64,000 bases of DNA from Apteryx mantelli (taxonomy: Eukaryota > Chordata > Aves > Apterygiformes > Apterygidae), in the NCBI RefSeq assembly GCF_036417845.1, contig NC_089980.1, forward strand, positions 60,510,501 to 60,574,500, in the 5' to 3' direction. This document shows, piece by piece, positions 36,460 to 49,100 of this stretch; the stretch's first letter is position 1, and each line of letters begins with the position of its first letter. A model generated the notes under the pieces. It was not told the DNA's origin. It did not search any database and saw only the letters and a program-made list of their open reading frames with translations. The position numbers and the translations under genes were made by a program.

Positions 36460-36565
36460 ACCAATTAAGTCTGGATTAATTCTGGTACAACTGAGTGTGG
36501 AATTTGGCTCATTGACTTCTCTGAGACTGCGTGAATATGAATCAGGACAAAATTTGCTCGTACAA
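36460..36565. mobile_element. Relic of a palindromic MITE-like archosaur/turtle repeat
   Basis: TCTGGATTAATTCTGG, then TACAACTGAGTGTGGAATTTGG, then CATTGACTTCTCTGAGACTG resembles the common sauropsid repeat that pairs a line like GGATTTACACTGGTGTAACTGAG with CCATTGACTTCAATGG. The copy is degraded. Superfamily is not assigned, and orientation has little meaning for a near-palindrome. Confidence 0.45.
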
Positions 36566-37368
36566 GTGTAGTTGATTCAGATATTTGAATGCACATGTTG
36601 ATTACAAAAATACTGTCTCAGAGCACTGGAAGTAAGTTCTTAGTGTAGAATGAATTAAAAACTACCCAACTGCACCCATGATAAGGAGAAAATACTCAGT
36701 AGGTTTACTTGCTTTTCTTCCTGCAGTTTATATTCTTAGCTAAATGTTACTGAGTTCATTTTTGTCATGTCTCGCTCACCCTCGTTACTTACAATTCTAT
36801 GAAAGAAAACCTCTAAAAAAGAGCTTTGGTCCACAGGTCTTCTGAGAGTAACAGTGCAAAAGTGCAAACAAATTAATGGCTACCTTGCACGAGAGTGCAG
36901 TTGAAAGGCAGACTGCTGCTAGTGGTCCAATCAGGATTAATTAGGTTGGAACACTGGATATTGTCCTAAAACTGTAATAAGGTTGTTTTTTGTGCTTGTC
37001 AGATATCAAAAAGTGGAAAGTATTTAGCCTGGTCAATACTTGGTTAGAAATTTTAGAAAGGCACATTAGTGACTTACTAGGTGGCACCCTGAGTTAGCAA
37101 TGTACTAATGCTCCAGCATGGTGTCTGGGTTGTTTAAGTTCTCCTGCTGGCCTCTAATATGGGACAAAACCTGACCGTGACAACTTCATTTGCTAGAAAT
37201 TCATGCCAGTCTTTCCTGTTCCCTATTATCTTGAAAATGCTAAATTCAGAGAATCAATTAAAATTGTGGAGGAAGCATGGGTTTCCAAAGCCCTCATCCT
37301 ACAAGTGCTTGTGCAGCACACAGTAAAGAAAGCTACACTGTTGTGTTTCAGCTCAAATGAGCTTGAGT

Positions 37369-37394
37369 ACACACACACACACACACACACACAC
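37369..37394. repeat. AC dinucleotide microsatellite
   Basis: Thirteen AC units in a row. Confidence 0.97.
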
Positions 37395-38694
37395 GCATAA
37401 AAATGAGAGTTAGATGTGACTCTTTACATGCAAGAGAAGCCCTGAGGTCCATATTTCCCTTTTGGTTTGGAAGAGGTAACTTAAGAGTTTGTGATGGTGT
37501 GAGACATGTTTCTGCTTGGTTCCCTATCCTGATCCATCACTTTCACATCCTACTTGTGCGGTGCAAGATTAAGTCTGTGAAGAACACTCTAAAACATTTG
37601 GGATCCATTTCTCAAGAGGCGAACACCTGAGATATCCTGGCATGATATTATTGTCTTCCATTTTAATTGCCTACAAAATGTCGTGAAATTATCTAAAAGT
37701 GGAACCATTTTTCGCCTACAATGGAATTCAAACAGCTAAATATTCTTCCCATCTCTTTCCACCCAGAGTCACCTTATATCTTTCCCTCCATGTGTTGCTG
37801 AGATGTTTAGCCTTCTTGTGCTGTTGTTGCTTTTTTAAAGCAACCTAACATTAAATTTCTACCTGCCTGAGAGCCTATATGCTGAATTCCTTCCACAGTT
37901 TGAATAGTGATGCTGTGATAGCAAATCCATCATGGAGAGTACCCAGAATGGAAATGGGAACTTTGCAAGCTGCAGTATTAGCTGGGCACCACTAGCAGAG
38001 ATGAAAGCAAGCTTTATTTAGATTTTAAAGCTTTTTTTCTGCAGTTGCAATGAAATTCCTTTGGGTAGTGCACTGCCTCTTTTTCGTAGCACTGCATTAT
38101 TCTGTGAATGGGCAAGGTCACACTCTAATTAGATGGGTTTCACTTCTGGTGCGTCATGCTTGAACAGACACAGGCCAACTGATGAAATTGCAAAATTTTG
38201 CATGCTAACCATAGAGGCACAGAGGCCTTCTAAAAGGTATTTCTCTGATTTACAAGTTCATTTTCTACTAAGTCCTTCCCTCTACCTCCCGCTGCTACCT
38301 TAGCTGTTAATCTGTCCTAATGGTGATTGCAAATGCTGGTGTGTTCCTCTCAGGACAGTTATTGTTTTCTCCCTTGTACTTTCCAGATAACAGTTGTATT
38401 TAAAGGTGAGTAAGATGCCTTCCTTCTCAAGTAAATTTTATCCACTTCCCAAGATTGTATTTTCTCTCTCAGCTGGTAACAAAGATTCTGTTGGAAATGC
38501 TGTGGCATTCTTGGATAAAAAAGCTAACAGGGGTCTCAGAAATTAAAGAAGGGAAGTAGATTTATTAGGTCATCCAGAGAGTCTCCCAGTCAGTGCAAGT
38601 TAGTCTTTTCTTCCTTTTCTCATACTTTGTTTGATCTAATTTTAGTAGTCCCCCAAAAGATGGGACTCCCGCCATTACTGTTTGGAGGTTATAA

Positions 38695-39360
38695 CAGGTT
38701 AATACATCTCACACTGAAGAAGTTTTTCATGATGTTCAGTGTAAATTATTTCACAAATGAAATATACCTCGCTGTCAGGGAGCAGCCTAAATTTTCACTT
38801 TCTTAATTTCATCCCATTACTCCTTGTTATATCCCTTGTACCAATCTAAATAATTCATTGCCCTTCTTAATGTTTATACCCTTCAAATATTTATAGGCAG
38901 TTATCACGTCTCCCTTTAGTCAGAGCTTAGCTGAGCTGTTCATATTTAAACCTTTTAATCTTTCTTCATAAGCAAATCCTTCTACATGAGATTGAGGGCC
39001 TGATCCTCAAAGGTATGTAGGTGCCTGTCATTGACTTCAATGGAATTGTGGCCTAGATATTACTACTATTAGGCAGCAGTTTCTTTTCTGCTTTCTGAAT
39101 TACTACCAATCTGTCAGCATTAGATACTGAGGAGCACAGAACTGAATGTAATATTCCAGGAGCAGCTTGGCCGATTTTCTCCTCTGCTTTGCTGTGTTGT
39201 ATATAACCTCAGCGTATACATCCCCCAAACTGTACTGGACTTTTTGCTGGCATGCAGCACCAGAAATTTATATCTAAGACAGTGTTTACTGTTACCCCTG
39301 CTTTTCCTTCTGGACCATTGTATTCTAGGTTTCCTACTAGTGAGTATTTAACATAAGCTT
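38695..39360 (-). mobile_element. Diverged CR1 LINE 3' portion, interrupted
   Basis: In antisense it follows the CR1 3' region. A CCCATTACTCCTTGTTAT block is followed by TTATACCCTTCAAATATTTA, then a TAGGCAGTTATCACGTCTCC block, CTTTTAATCTTTCTTCATAA, a GGAGCACAGAACTGAATG block, TAATATTCCAGGAGCAGC, and ends with text like GCACCAGAAATTTATATCT. These correspond to the known antisense CR1 line about the tertiary 3' region. The match breaks at about 38992-39075, where a different element sits. All frames are destroyed. Confidence 0.75.
38994..39072. mobile_element. MITE-like element inserted in CR1
   Basis: GGGCCTGATCCTCAAAGGTA, then TGTAGGTGCCTG, then TCATTGACTTCAATGGAATT matches one half of a palindromic repeat widespread in turtles, crocodilians and birds, whose arms carry GGATC next to CAAAGGTATTTAGG and meet at CATTGACTTCAATGG. 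The second arm is shortened or decayed. The element must be younger than the CR1 copy it interrupts. Confidence 0.6.
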
Positions 39361-39456
39361 GTAGTTTCCTAATATACTATCTGTTTTCAGCCTTTGGATC
39401 CCATTGTAATATTGCTGTTACTTCACTGGGATTTACAAAATCTCCCAGTTCAGCAT

Positions 39457-39543
39457 TGTGTGTGGGTATGTGTGTTTGTGAGTCCATATATTTCTCATAT
39501 ATATATGTGCATGTGTGTGTATTTGTGTGTGTGTGTATATAAA
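39457..39543. repeat. Degenerate TG/TA-rich low-complexity tract
   Basis: Interrupted TG runs alternate with a TATATATA segment. The 60-63 codon frames here, full of HTHTHT or CVCV residues, are translations of this simple repeat. Confidence 0.88.
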
Positions 39544-40583
39544 AGCATTTACTGCCCCTCCTCTGCATATAGATGAAAATTAAGAGACTGTCCTGAACAT
39601 TAATCTCTCTCTCTCTACACTGTATGGTTTTCCAGCTTCATACAGTAGCGTTTATCACTACCCTTTGTTTACAGATTTTTTCGGCCAATTTATTGTCCAG
39701 ATAACTCTGCTCATATCCAAGCCAATTTGAATTAAGTTTGTAAGGCAGAATCTCTATATCAAATACTATACTAAACACCAGCTACAGTAAATCTATTACA
39801 GTACATATTTCATTGTTCCGAGTGGTGTGTTAGGCCCTTCAGGTAAGAATTTTTATTTGAATGCTTTTTCCATAGTTAGCTTGCGCAGCTATGTGAAGTA
39901 GCAATTAAGACTAATGGTTATGGTTTCTCAACAACTACTGCTGTGAAAAGTCTCTTGTTCCAGTCAGAGAAATGAAAAAAATCATCAGGTATTAGACTGA
40001 AATTTGTGAAATAAAGTGTGAATTTTCACCTTTTTGAGAAGTTAGGACACAGAGGCCCAGGTATGAGGAGCTAGACAGAGCAGTGTACCAGAGGTAATGA
40101 TCATGTTCCTGTGGACTCCTTAGGAGAGATTTTTCTTTTTTCTTTAGAGAAAGAGAACAAAGTAATTTCTAGTTGACTAAAAAATGAAACACTTTTAGCT
40201 TGTATAGAACTACTTAGGTTTTATTCTTTTAGCCTTTTTAATCTACTTTAAGGAAAGTTTTGAAACAAATATTTTGAAATGAAAATCAAATACTCTGTTT
40301 TGAACATTTGTGAATGAAACTGTTTTTTGTGTGGAGAACTGAAAATAATAGCCAGATTTGAATGAACTTTACAAAACTTTTTGTCTATCTCAAAACCTTT
40401 TTTTTTTTTTTGAGTAAATAGCTTTTGCGCAGCTCTACTATCCTTTAGTATCTGTCAAACAGAAAATGAAATCCTAGAACTTCTTGATAACACTATTCTA
40501 TATGCCATGCTCCTGATGCAGAGTGATGCTATGTCACAGTCTGTATATCACCCACAAGCCTGCCACACCAAGCTGTCTCTACT

Positions 40584-40604
40584 CTCCTCCTCCTCCTCCT
40601 CCTC
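40584..40604 (+). repeat. CTC trinucleotide microsatellite
   Basis: Seven tandem CTC/TCC units. Confidence 0.9.
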
Positions 40605-43276
40605 TTGTTTTTCTTTCAATGTTTGGGTGTCAGGTTGGAATTTCTGCCTGAAAAGGGCTTGATGTTTGTCAAGCCTGTAAGAAAACAATACAGACTACAA
40701 AATATTACATTGTAGTAGCAACAAATTTGAATTGCTTTCCTAAGGCTGACTTAGCTCATCTATGCAATTTCGCTGTATGACCTTGTTTTATTGTACAGAG
40801 AGCATCTCTGTGTCACATTTTTGTATTCACCACAATGCATTTGCCATCTTTCATATTTCACTATTTCACATTTGCCTCTTCAAAATTTCATGCTACAGAT
40901 CATGTCATCTACAGCAAAAGTATTTTACTGGAGATGCATTTTGATCTTCTACAGAGCTTCTGTGCTTTATTTGAGGCTTTTATGCCATTCCTTCCTGTAC
41001 TTTAGAATTTCAGCTTCAGCCTTCCAAAACTGTTTTTTATTTTGTGGCATCACATGAATTCATCCTTTGTTCCCTTATTTCATCTACTTCAAAAAGCTAC
41101 GTGCCTAAGTCATGCAACTATGCTAATATATCTCCTACAGACACACCTACTCTGCCATTTTGTTGGTGGCCCAGTTCCATCTGAGGGACTGTTTTAAGTT
41201 ACAATATCAAAAGAAAGCTTTTGGCAGTATAAAATCCAGCCTTCCCTGGCAGGATTGGCCAATATAGCTCCCTGACAAATCCTTTTAAGTGCAGGCAGGC
41301 CAATTCTGTGTGACCTTTAGCTGAGGCGAAGTGAACAATACAGAAAGCAAAACTCAGATGTCTCCATGAGAGAGTGACCACTTAGCTGGGTTGCATGCTG
41401 ACTTGAACCTACCATGCTCATTCATGCCTGGAGAATGAGGATTTTTTAAAAACAGTAAGCAAAATGAAAGGGAAAGAATTAACACCTCCTAAAAACAGTG
41501 TGCTACCACTTAACATCCACATTTTTATGTTGTAATTTTACATCTCTGCAAATGTGCAGAATGGGAGAATCAGGTCCGTACTGTTTCTTTTGACAGTCTG
41601 TAATGAATTCAAACAATAAAATAAATGCCAAGCTTTACCAACTGAGAAAGTGCTCAGGAGTTAAAGAAAACAAAAAGGTATCAGACTTTCATAACTGCAA
41701 AGAGCACTAAGATAAACTTATTGCAAAAACAGTTTATTTCCACACTGTATTTTGAACTCTGCAAAATGTACCACAGCTTCTCAGTATGTCATCAGTCAAA
41801 TGGTCATTTCTTTTCTATGTAGAAACAGGATGTTTGGGTTTTGATTTTATTGTTTTTTTGTTACTTTTACTGATCTGAGTTTGAAACTTCCAAATTTAAT
41901 AAAATAGGAATGGCAGGAAGCTGATATACTTTTTTCCTTTCTTATTAGAATAATAGTGTTAGTGTCTTTGGTTATAGAAAATGGATGATGACACCAGTTA
42001 TTGATCTTGTGACAGGTTAAGAAGAATATTAGAATAATTCATTCTAGTCAGCTTAACCTTTTATTGACTTGACCTTTAGCTTCTCTGAGAAAGAAAATTA
42101 AGGCACCTATGTAACTTTGAGTTGTCCTATTGTCAAATCTCTGATGTGGTTTGTGTTACTGTTTGGATATTATTAAAACACAATAATCTCTCAAATCATT
42201 ACTCTCTATCTGTAAACTAGGTGGCTGCTGACTGCTTAAGACAGGCTTTGCTCAATAACCCACATGAAAAAAAAACACTGACAGGGGGAGGGGCATTGTT
42301 GTTTTGGGGAGTCTTGGGGGGGGTTCTTTGTTTTTTTAAGAATTTTTATCATCCAATAAGAGAGGTTTTTACCAGGAAAGAGAAGCCGAAAACAGGACTA
42401 AATAAGCCCTCCAGCCCAGCAATGAACTAGGCTAGATTACGCTGGCTGAATTTCAGACCCTCCCTCTACCATGCTCAGATATACATGTTCTTGTTTTCCT
42501 ATTGAAAAGCCTAGTCTTGTTTTGGTTTTGTTGCAAAAAATCCTACTAAAAATCCAAATTAAAAAAAAATATTGCTCTATACCAAGAAAGTTGGAGTCTG
42601 CACATGGTGGAGGGCTAACTAGTACAATCTGCAGTATTTCCTCACCTTAGCCTTTCTTATTCGACGATACCTGGCATCCCTGTAGGGCTTCAGGGAACAC
42701 AAAAGTCTCTCTGCTATCGCCACCCTTCTGATATGTCAGAAGGAGACAGACATGCATGGGAGGCAAGATGGGGGAAGTAGCACATCTGTCCGCATCAGAA
42801 AGCTCACAGTGTTATGCAGGTGAGTGCACGTGCCCTTGTGGGAGGTGGAAGGGCCAAGGTTCCTTGAGCTCAGCTGAAGATGCCTTTTAACAATTTGCCT
42901 ACAAAACTGAAGTCGCTCCAAGCAAATTGTGCCTAGAGCTGGGGAAAAAAATTTTGTCCAAGACTGTTTTCCATGGAAAATGTAGACTCTCTTCTACAAT
43001 ATTCAGAGCAGTCAGAAAAATAGCACTAATCTTGTTGCCTTCTACATCTGATCTGTGTTAACCAGGACAGGGTAGTCCTGCTATCGGCCCTTCATCTGAA
43101 ACAGCAGAGGTTTGTGTGGCTGATGTAAAGATCACAACCCTACTGATGACCAGTCTGATGCCTTGGGATAAATTCTCTTTTTCATAGTTTGCCCTTTTAA
43201 AAACCATGGCAACCACAAACACACACAATTGAGCAAACAAACAAACTATACCCACGTGAAAAGATAGTGAAGCTGC

Positions 43277-43297
43277 AAAAAAAAAAAAAAAAAAAAA
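43277..43297 (+). repeat. Poly-A run of 21
   Basis: A pure A21 tract. The sequence immediately 5' is not a repeat I recognise, so it cannot be assigned to a retroposon tail. Confidence 0.95.
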
Positions 43298-43814
43298 GCT
43301 AGGAAATGTCAGAATTAATTTGTTAATGCAACTTTGGTGTGCCCCCTGTACACATGCTTAATATTATGGACTACTTACATGATCAGATACTATCCTTTCC
43401 TAAGAATTTCTGGCTCATTTGTAGGATAGGCCTATCTAGAAGAGAAGTCAGGAAGGTGCCGCAAAGGAGATTATTCTCTGCAAGTGCCTTGATGTTTGCA
43501 TTCTTTTAAAAATGTATAGTGAATTGGATAGGCAGTTGCAGGGGGAGAAATGATGGTTTCCTGGGGCATATATTTGAATATTGCCCTATAGAAGTGGTTT
43601 TTCTTCCTTTTCTTGCCACAGAAATCCTATGCAATGTTAGGCAAGGGATTTCTAATCATTCTTTTCACAGCTGGTAAGGAATTTTTCTCTGTTATTTCCT
43701 GCATGCTATTTAAGGTGTCTTAGGTTGCAGCTCTTTCAGCTCTATGCAGTGCTGGGTATGGCTGGAAAAAAGAGAGTCCCCTATTCATGGTGTGTAAAGT
43801 CAGACGATTTTTGA

Positions 43815-43950
43815 TCTTAATACCTTTGTGCCTCTATTGCCCATTTGCAGGTTGGAGAGAACACTTCTGCCTCACTTACAGGCTGTGAATGTTAACTTCT
43901 GTTCAAGCACTGTAGTGAGGAGTGCCACAGAAAAGCCCGGGCAAAAATTA
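43815..43950 (+). mobile_element. MIR-like CORE-SINE with sauropsid 3' tail
   Basis: Second clear copy of the family seen at 30325-30497. TTTGTGCCTCTATTGCCCAT follows the CTGTGCCTCAGTTCCCCAT block. CACTTCTGCCTCACTTACAG follows the CTACCTCACAGGG block. GCACTGTAGTGAGGAGTGCC with ACAGAAAAGCCCGGG follows the 3' tail. Same orientation as the first copy. It is heavily mutated and has no tRNA-like head. Confidence 0.68.
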
Positions 43951-46118
43951 ATCATTCCGTTTTGAGAACAGAGTTTGAGCCATAAGTCACAGACCACATA
44001 CTGTGAAAGATACACCAGAATAATAAATGATTGCTCAGGCAGTTCCCACATCAAGTGAAACATGGATCCCGCGGAAATATTGCGGGCTCCTGTCATCAAG
44101 GACGGTATCAGAAAAGTTAAACAACAGGAAGCTGAATTAAGAAGTTACATATAATCACACTTTTGCCATTTCTTAACTTTTTAGTGGTTTTCCTTGCAAC
44201 CCTTACCATTTTTTACAGATTACTGAAGAAACTATGCTGCATTGTCTAAAGTCTTGACTTCTTCAGGGCTTCTTTTAATCTGTAACTGAGGCCTAGAATA
44301 ATTTGAAATTTTACATTTCTAGACATACAAATTGGATGCAGTGACAGAGTCAGAAAAAGGAAGCATTATGGATTAGCAAAGCCTAGTTCCTGGGTACTCC
44401 AGAGGAATCATTGATGGTCTGCCTCTGTGCTATTTCAGCTAATGCTAGAAAAGATTTTCAGGGAAAAGTTCATCTTGGTACTCAAAAACATTTTGCAGGC
44501 TTATTGTGTATAATGGATAGAATATAAGATTATATTTCATTTTACTTTTTTATTTTTCTTGCTCCCCTGCATAACCACAGATCCACCACTCAAACTATGT
44601 GACCAGCAAAAAGAACTTTTGGAGCTGCATGTGTAACAGAGTTTAAGACCTCGTGTGACCTACTCACGCATTTATTTTTCCACCTGGCTTTGTGCATCTC
44701 TGAGCACCCTACAATTTGATTCTGTGGATTTGTTTGAGAGAAAAATTAACATCATCCACCACAGTCAGGAGCTTTCAGGACTTAATTAGCTCTCTTCCAT
44801 GGTGAGAGATTTCAAATGGGCAAACTTCAGCCAGAAACAATTGGCATTCATTTCCTATGCAATGCAATTGCTTCCATACCTGTTCACTCTGCTGTAAAGA
44901 TCTTCCAACTGTGACAGCTTATCAGCAGGCGTATCCACCACCCCAGGGTGATTAAACACTGTATGGAATATTCCAGCTATGTTCAGCCAGTAGCATCCTT
45001 ACTCTTATGGGGTACTCTTTTACTCTGCAAGTGGTGCTACTGAGTTCAGTCAGCGTCCTCAGGCTGTGTAAAGCTTTCCTGCTTTGGAGGACCACAGGTA
45101 TCACAAGACTGTGGTACTAACCAGACGGCTCTGCACTGGTAAAGGAAAGAATGCTCATTTATTTTCCCACTTTATTTATATCCCTTGTTTTGTTAGTCTT
45201 GGGCATTATTTAAACGAAAATGGTGAGAAATGCATCTCCATAGCAAACCATGCTTTATAACTGTTCTAAGCTTGGCAATCTTTTTTTTTTTATTTTCCAT
45301 GTTATATTGCCAGGGGAAGGAAGGATGGGCCAGAGGTATAATAACAAACAAATACAGTAGTATCTTTTGATATGGGTTTCTAGTCACTGGAGATTCAGTG
45401 TCTGTGAAAGGTGGCTTGGGAGGCTGGTAATTAGACAAAACAAGTGATTCGGAACTGTGTTTCTCAAATGGCTTCAATTTCAATTAATTGGCATTGAAAG
45501 AAGGGAAGGATTGAAGAGGGACAATTTATCCAGATCCAGTGCAGAACCTGCCTGTCGCAAGGGACTGTGGTTTGACAAGTGCTGTTGCCAGAAAGACAGG
45601 CCTCTAGGACAGCAGGAGCAGTTGCAGGAGGAATGGGGGCCTTGGAGAAGAACACACACTGCGGTACCCAGGGAGTTATGACAGAGAATTTCCCTTTTCA
45701 TGTCAGGAGAACAGCAAGTTAAAAAAAAAGAGAAAAAAAAGGTCCTCAAGTAATCTAAAATAAGACCTCCGGAGGAAATACATCCACAAAACCTTTCATG
45801 TGGGGAATAAGCAGTGTGTATGTACATGGTAGAAATGATGGTGGATATATCTAATGATGAGATTTTGTCATGGCAGCTCACTTTTAATGAAGAGTTTGTG
45901 CATCAGGATAATCTTCATAGACTGGCATAATATTGACCTTGGCTCTTTGGTGGGATGCTGAAGGGGGTGAAAGTGGCATGTGATGAATGGGGAAAGGACA
46001 TTGCAATCCAGGAATATCCCCTGCCTTTTGGAGCTGTCTAGGAGTTATGCACCAAAAAGGTGGGTCTGCTATTTACTCTGTTGCTTGGTGATTTGTCATC
46101 CTAGGTAACAAGACCCAC

Positions 46119-46174
46119 GGCTAATCCTTTTGAGCACTCCTGTCTATGGCTAATCCTTTTGAGTGCTCCTGTCT
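46119..46174 (+). repeat. Two-copy tandem duplication, 29-bp period
   Basis: GGCTAATCCTTTTGAG followed by CACTCCTGTCT (46119-46145) is repeated at 46148-46174 with two differences (CA becomes TG), separated by AT. A recent local duplication. Confidence 0.92.
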
Positions 46175-49100
46175 CATGACACATGCTGAGCACTGCTGTT
46201 CTGATTCATGCGGTTTGGGGTTTTGATCTCCTTTACCTCTTCCTTCTTCTCCCTCTCTGCCCATCATCAGCACAGAGCTGCTTTGCTGAATGTAGAGGCA
46301 CACTGAGCTTTTCAGCTACTATTTTTTGTTGGTTGTCTGACTTCCTAGGAGAGGAATTCCATTCCAAAATGCTCCATTTGTTCCTTTTGGTACTTTAGCC
46401 CATGTAAAGCAACCATTAGTACTAGTGTGAATCTCTTTCTTTGAAACTTTCCTGTGAAGGTATGGGGAAATACATATTAAATACATTGCATCCACATGTG
46501 TAATATAAATTTAATCTCCAAGCCACTATCTCCCAGGCCTACCTCCTGCATCCCTTAAGGTAGGGAGCCTTGGCAGCTAATTAGTGATCGCACTTAAGCG
46601 TCAGCCCTGAAGGACATTGTTCATTGTATTACTTGTGCCATGCTGAATACGGGAGATGCTGCTGGATGATAAAATGCACAGAAGCAGGAGAAACATTTGG
46701 GAAAACAAAAAAGCTTCAGGAATGCTTAGACATCCTATTACAAAGCCATCCATCCTGCAGTCACACATTACATGCCTCTGATAAATCCATAATTGAATGA
46801 ATTTTAAAAACAACTACCAGACAAACTTTAAAATGTATATACCTAAGAACTCTAAGTGCCTCCATGGGGCTCAGTGGAGATCTTGAGGGCTCCTGCTACA
46901 GCTCCCCACTGGCATTGAACCTAAGTACTACAGTACATTGAAAAATCATATCTGCCGTGTCCCAGTAATCTACGTAATAAAATATCAATTGAACCTTTTC
47001 TTGAAAATGCACTCTTGAAAACATTTTGTATAGTTACACATATATTCATAATTTGTATTCCTTTTTCAAAACGTGTAAGACAGGATTAAAAAAGTAACTT
47101 TTGTTTTCTCATGTATTTTGGCCTTTCTAATCTGTCCTGGTTATTTTCCACTGGGACAATGTTTCAACTTTTTCTTTCCTTATATCTTCCTGGTATTGCT
47201 TTTGCTTACCTTAACATTGTCTAAGGTTTGTTTTCCCAGATGCTCCCTAGGCAGTAAGGAATGGGACAATATCCATTATTTCAGATACGAATGCAAGAGG
47301 ATTATAGACAAGGGCACATATGACTGAATCTCTCCTCTGTACCTCCACAAAATTCTTCGGTGTGACCTGTCCATTGCCTTTAGAAAGTTTATTCACAATG
47401 TGTGCCTGCTTTTGTAAATTGAGACAAAGGAATGGCTACTCCATTTTGACATCAGCCCTTGGCTACAATTCCAGCTTTCTTATACCCACTAAAAGATTTC
47501 CTTTTTCAATGGGATCCAAACTCACTTTGAAAAGGTGACAGATGGGCAGCTTGGGGGAGAATCGTCCTTGTTTTGATACAAAATCCATGTAGTGCAAGAA
47601 AAGCCAGAACGGATTGCCCATTATATAACCTCACATCTGACCCAACAGAAACATCTCTAACTGCGGAGAGGGCTGCTTAGTTCTCAGTCTTTTCTGGGCA
47701 AAGATTCTCCAAAACAATGTCTAGTGCAAGGAATTGCCTGAAATCACCTCCTTTTTTGATCATTAATATGTTAATGGTAACAGTTTTAAGTTGTGCCACT
47801 TGGGGCTAGACATAAACAAGTAACCCTCACAGAATAAAGATTTGACTGCATTGCTGGCTTCCTAAAATAGTTGACCTTTATTCTGTGCATCTTTTTAGCT
47901 GGTTAATCTCTGTATTTAGTGCTATTCCTCCCCCACCACACCAAGATCAACATGGTTGCTTGCTGGGTCTTTATCAACTTTGGAAGCAGGCTACCAAAAG
48001 ATTTTTCTTAAAATTCAGCAGAATAATAAACTGGCATTTGTGGATGGAGGAAGGGAAATTGGAATCCACAGCACAGAGAGATTTTCTAAAATGCAGAAAT
48101 TAGAAATAAATTATTCAAAAGCAGTAGTATTTGTATGGCACTGTGACCTCTTCTCCTGCTGGGGCTTCTTAGAGAAACCTGAAAATGACAAAAGGTGTGG
48201 AATGCAAAATAACAAAGGCCAGATAAAATGTTCACTAGTGAGATGAAAAACTAGGCTTGGAGATTAACTTGCTCTCTGAAACCTTTTTCTTGTAAAAATA
48301 ACCAATAGCATCAGCTTAGTGGGCCTTACCCTTATTGGAACTAAATGAATTAGAGCACATCAGGGAACCACAATAACGTTCCAAACGCACACATGTCAAT
48401 ACAAATTAGCCACTAATTACTACAAAGCACTGACTTTCTATATCAAAGGGTGTGTGGGAGTTTAGTTTACTACTTACACAAGGAGCCTGAGTAATGATGT
48501 CTCAATTACTTACATGTTTACCTGTATCTGATGAGATGCCTGAACACCCATTAATATCCCTATGCATTTCACTTGTATTTATAGACAAACAGTGCGAATT
48601 TATTCCTGGACTTTCTAGTGGTTCATTTATTAGCTGGCTGTTATGCCTGCTCTTATGTTAGTATTCAACTAACATCCCAGCAGGGACCTATGGGGTGTTG
48701 TTCTCCCTTGGTAATGGGTGTAAAGCCAAGAGCTTGGGTATTTGAAATGCAGTGGGACCCTTGTGGTGCTACAGAAAATAAGTAAGGACTATAAGGAATG
48801 GTCCCAGCAGTTTTGTGTCTACTGTTTCACTTCTCTCTCTTGCAGATCAGCAACTCTTGATATTTTACCTCTCTTTTTTGCAATAGGAAGGCTCCAAAGC
48901 CCAGCGTTGCTGGCAAATTTCAAATGGGATGATTTCACTCTCTCCCCCTCTGGGGCAGGATCTTTTGGCTGCCCTTGAATGAGGCAGTCAGAGTACATCG
49001 TCATCCTATCAGCCCAGTGTAAGAGCTAGTTACAAGCAAGAGGGTGGCCACCTGATTTATGGGAAGAAGAGGTGATGATAGGAGTGTTCTGGGGCACTTT

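Larger units (their letters stand above)
39574..43799. other. Gene-free AT-rich stretch
   Basis: No coding evidence. A CTC trinucleotide repeat lies at 40584-40604 and an A21 tract at 43277-43297. The interval around 41150-41420 is low in simple sequence and could be a conserved element, but nothing in it identifies a function. Confidence 0.5.

Noticed and set aside
39377-39576. Histidine/threonine- or cysteine/valine-rich frames
   Set aside because: They translate the TG/TA low-complexity tract.
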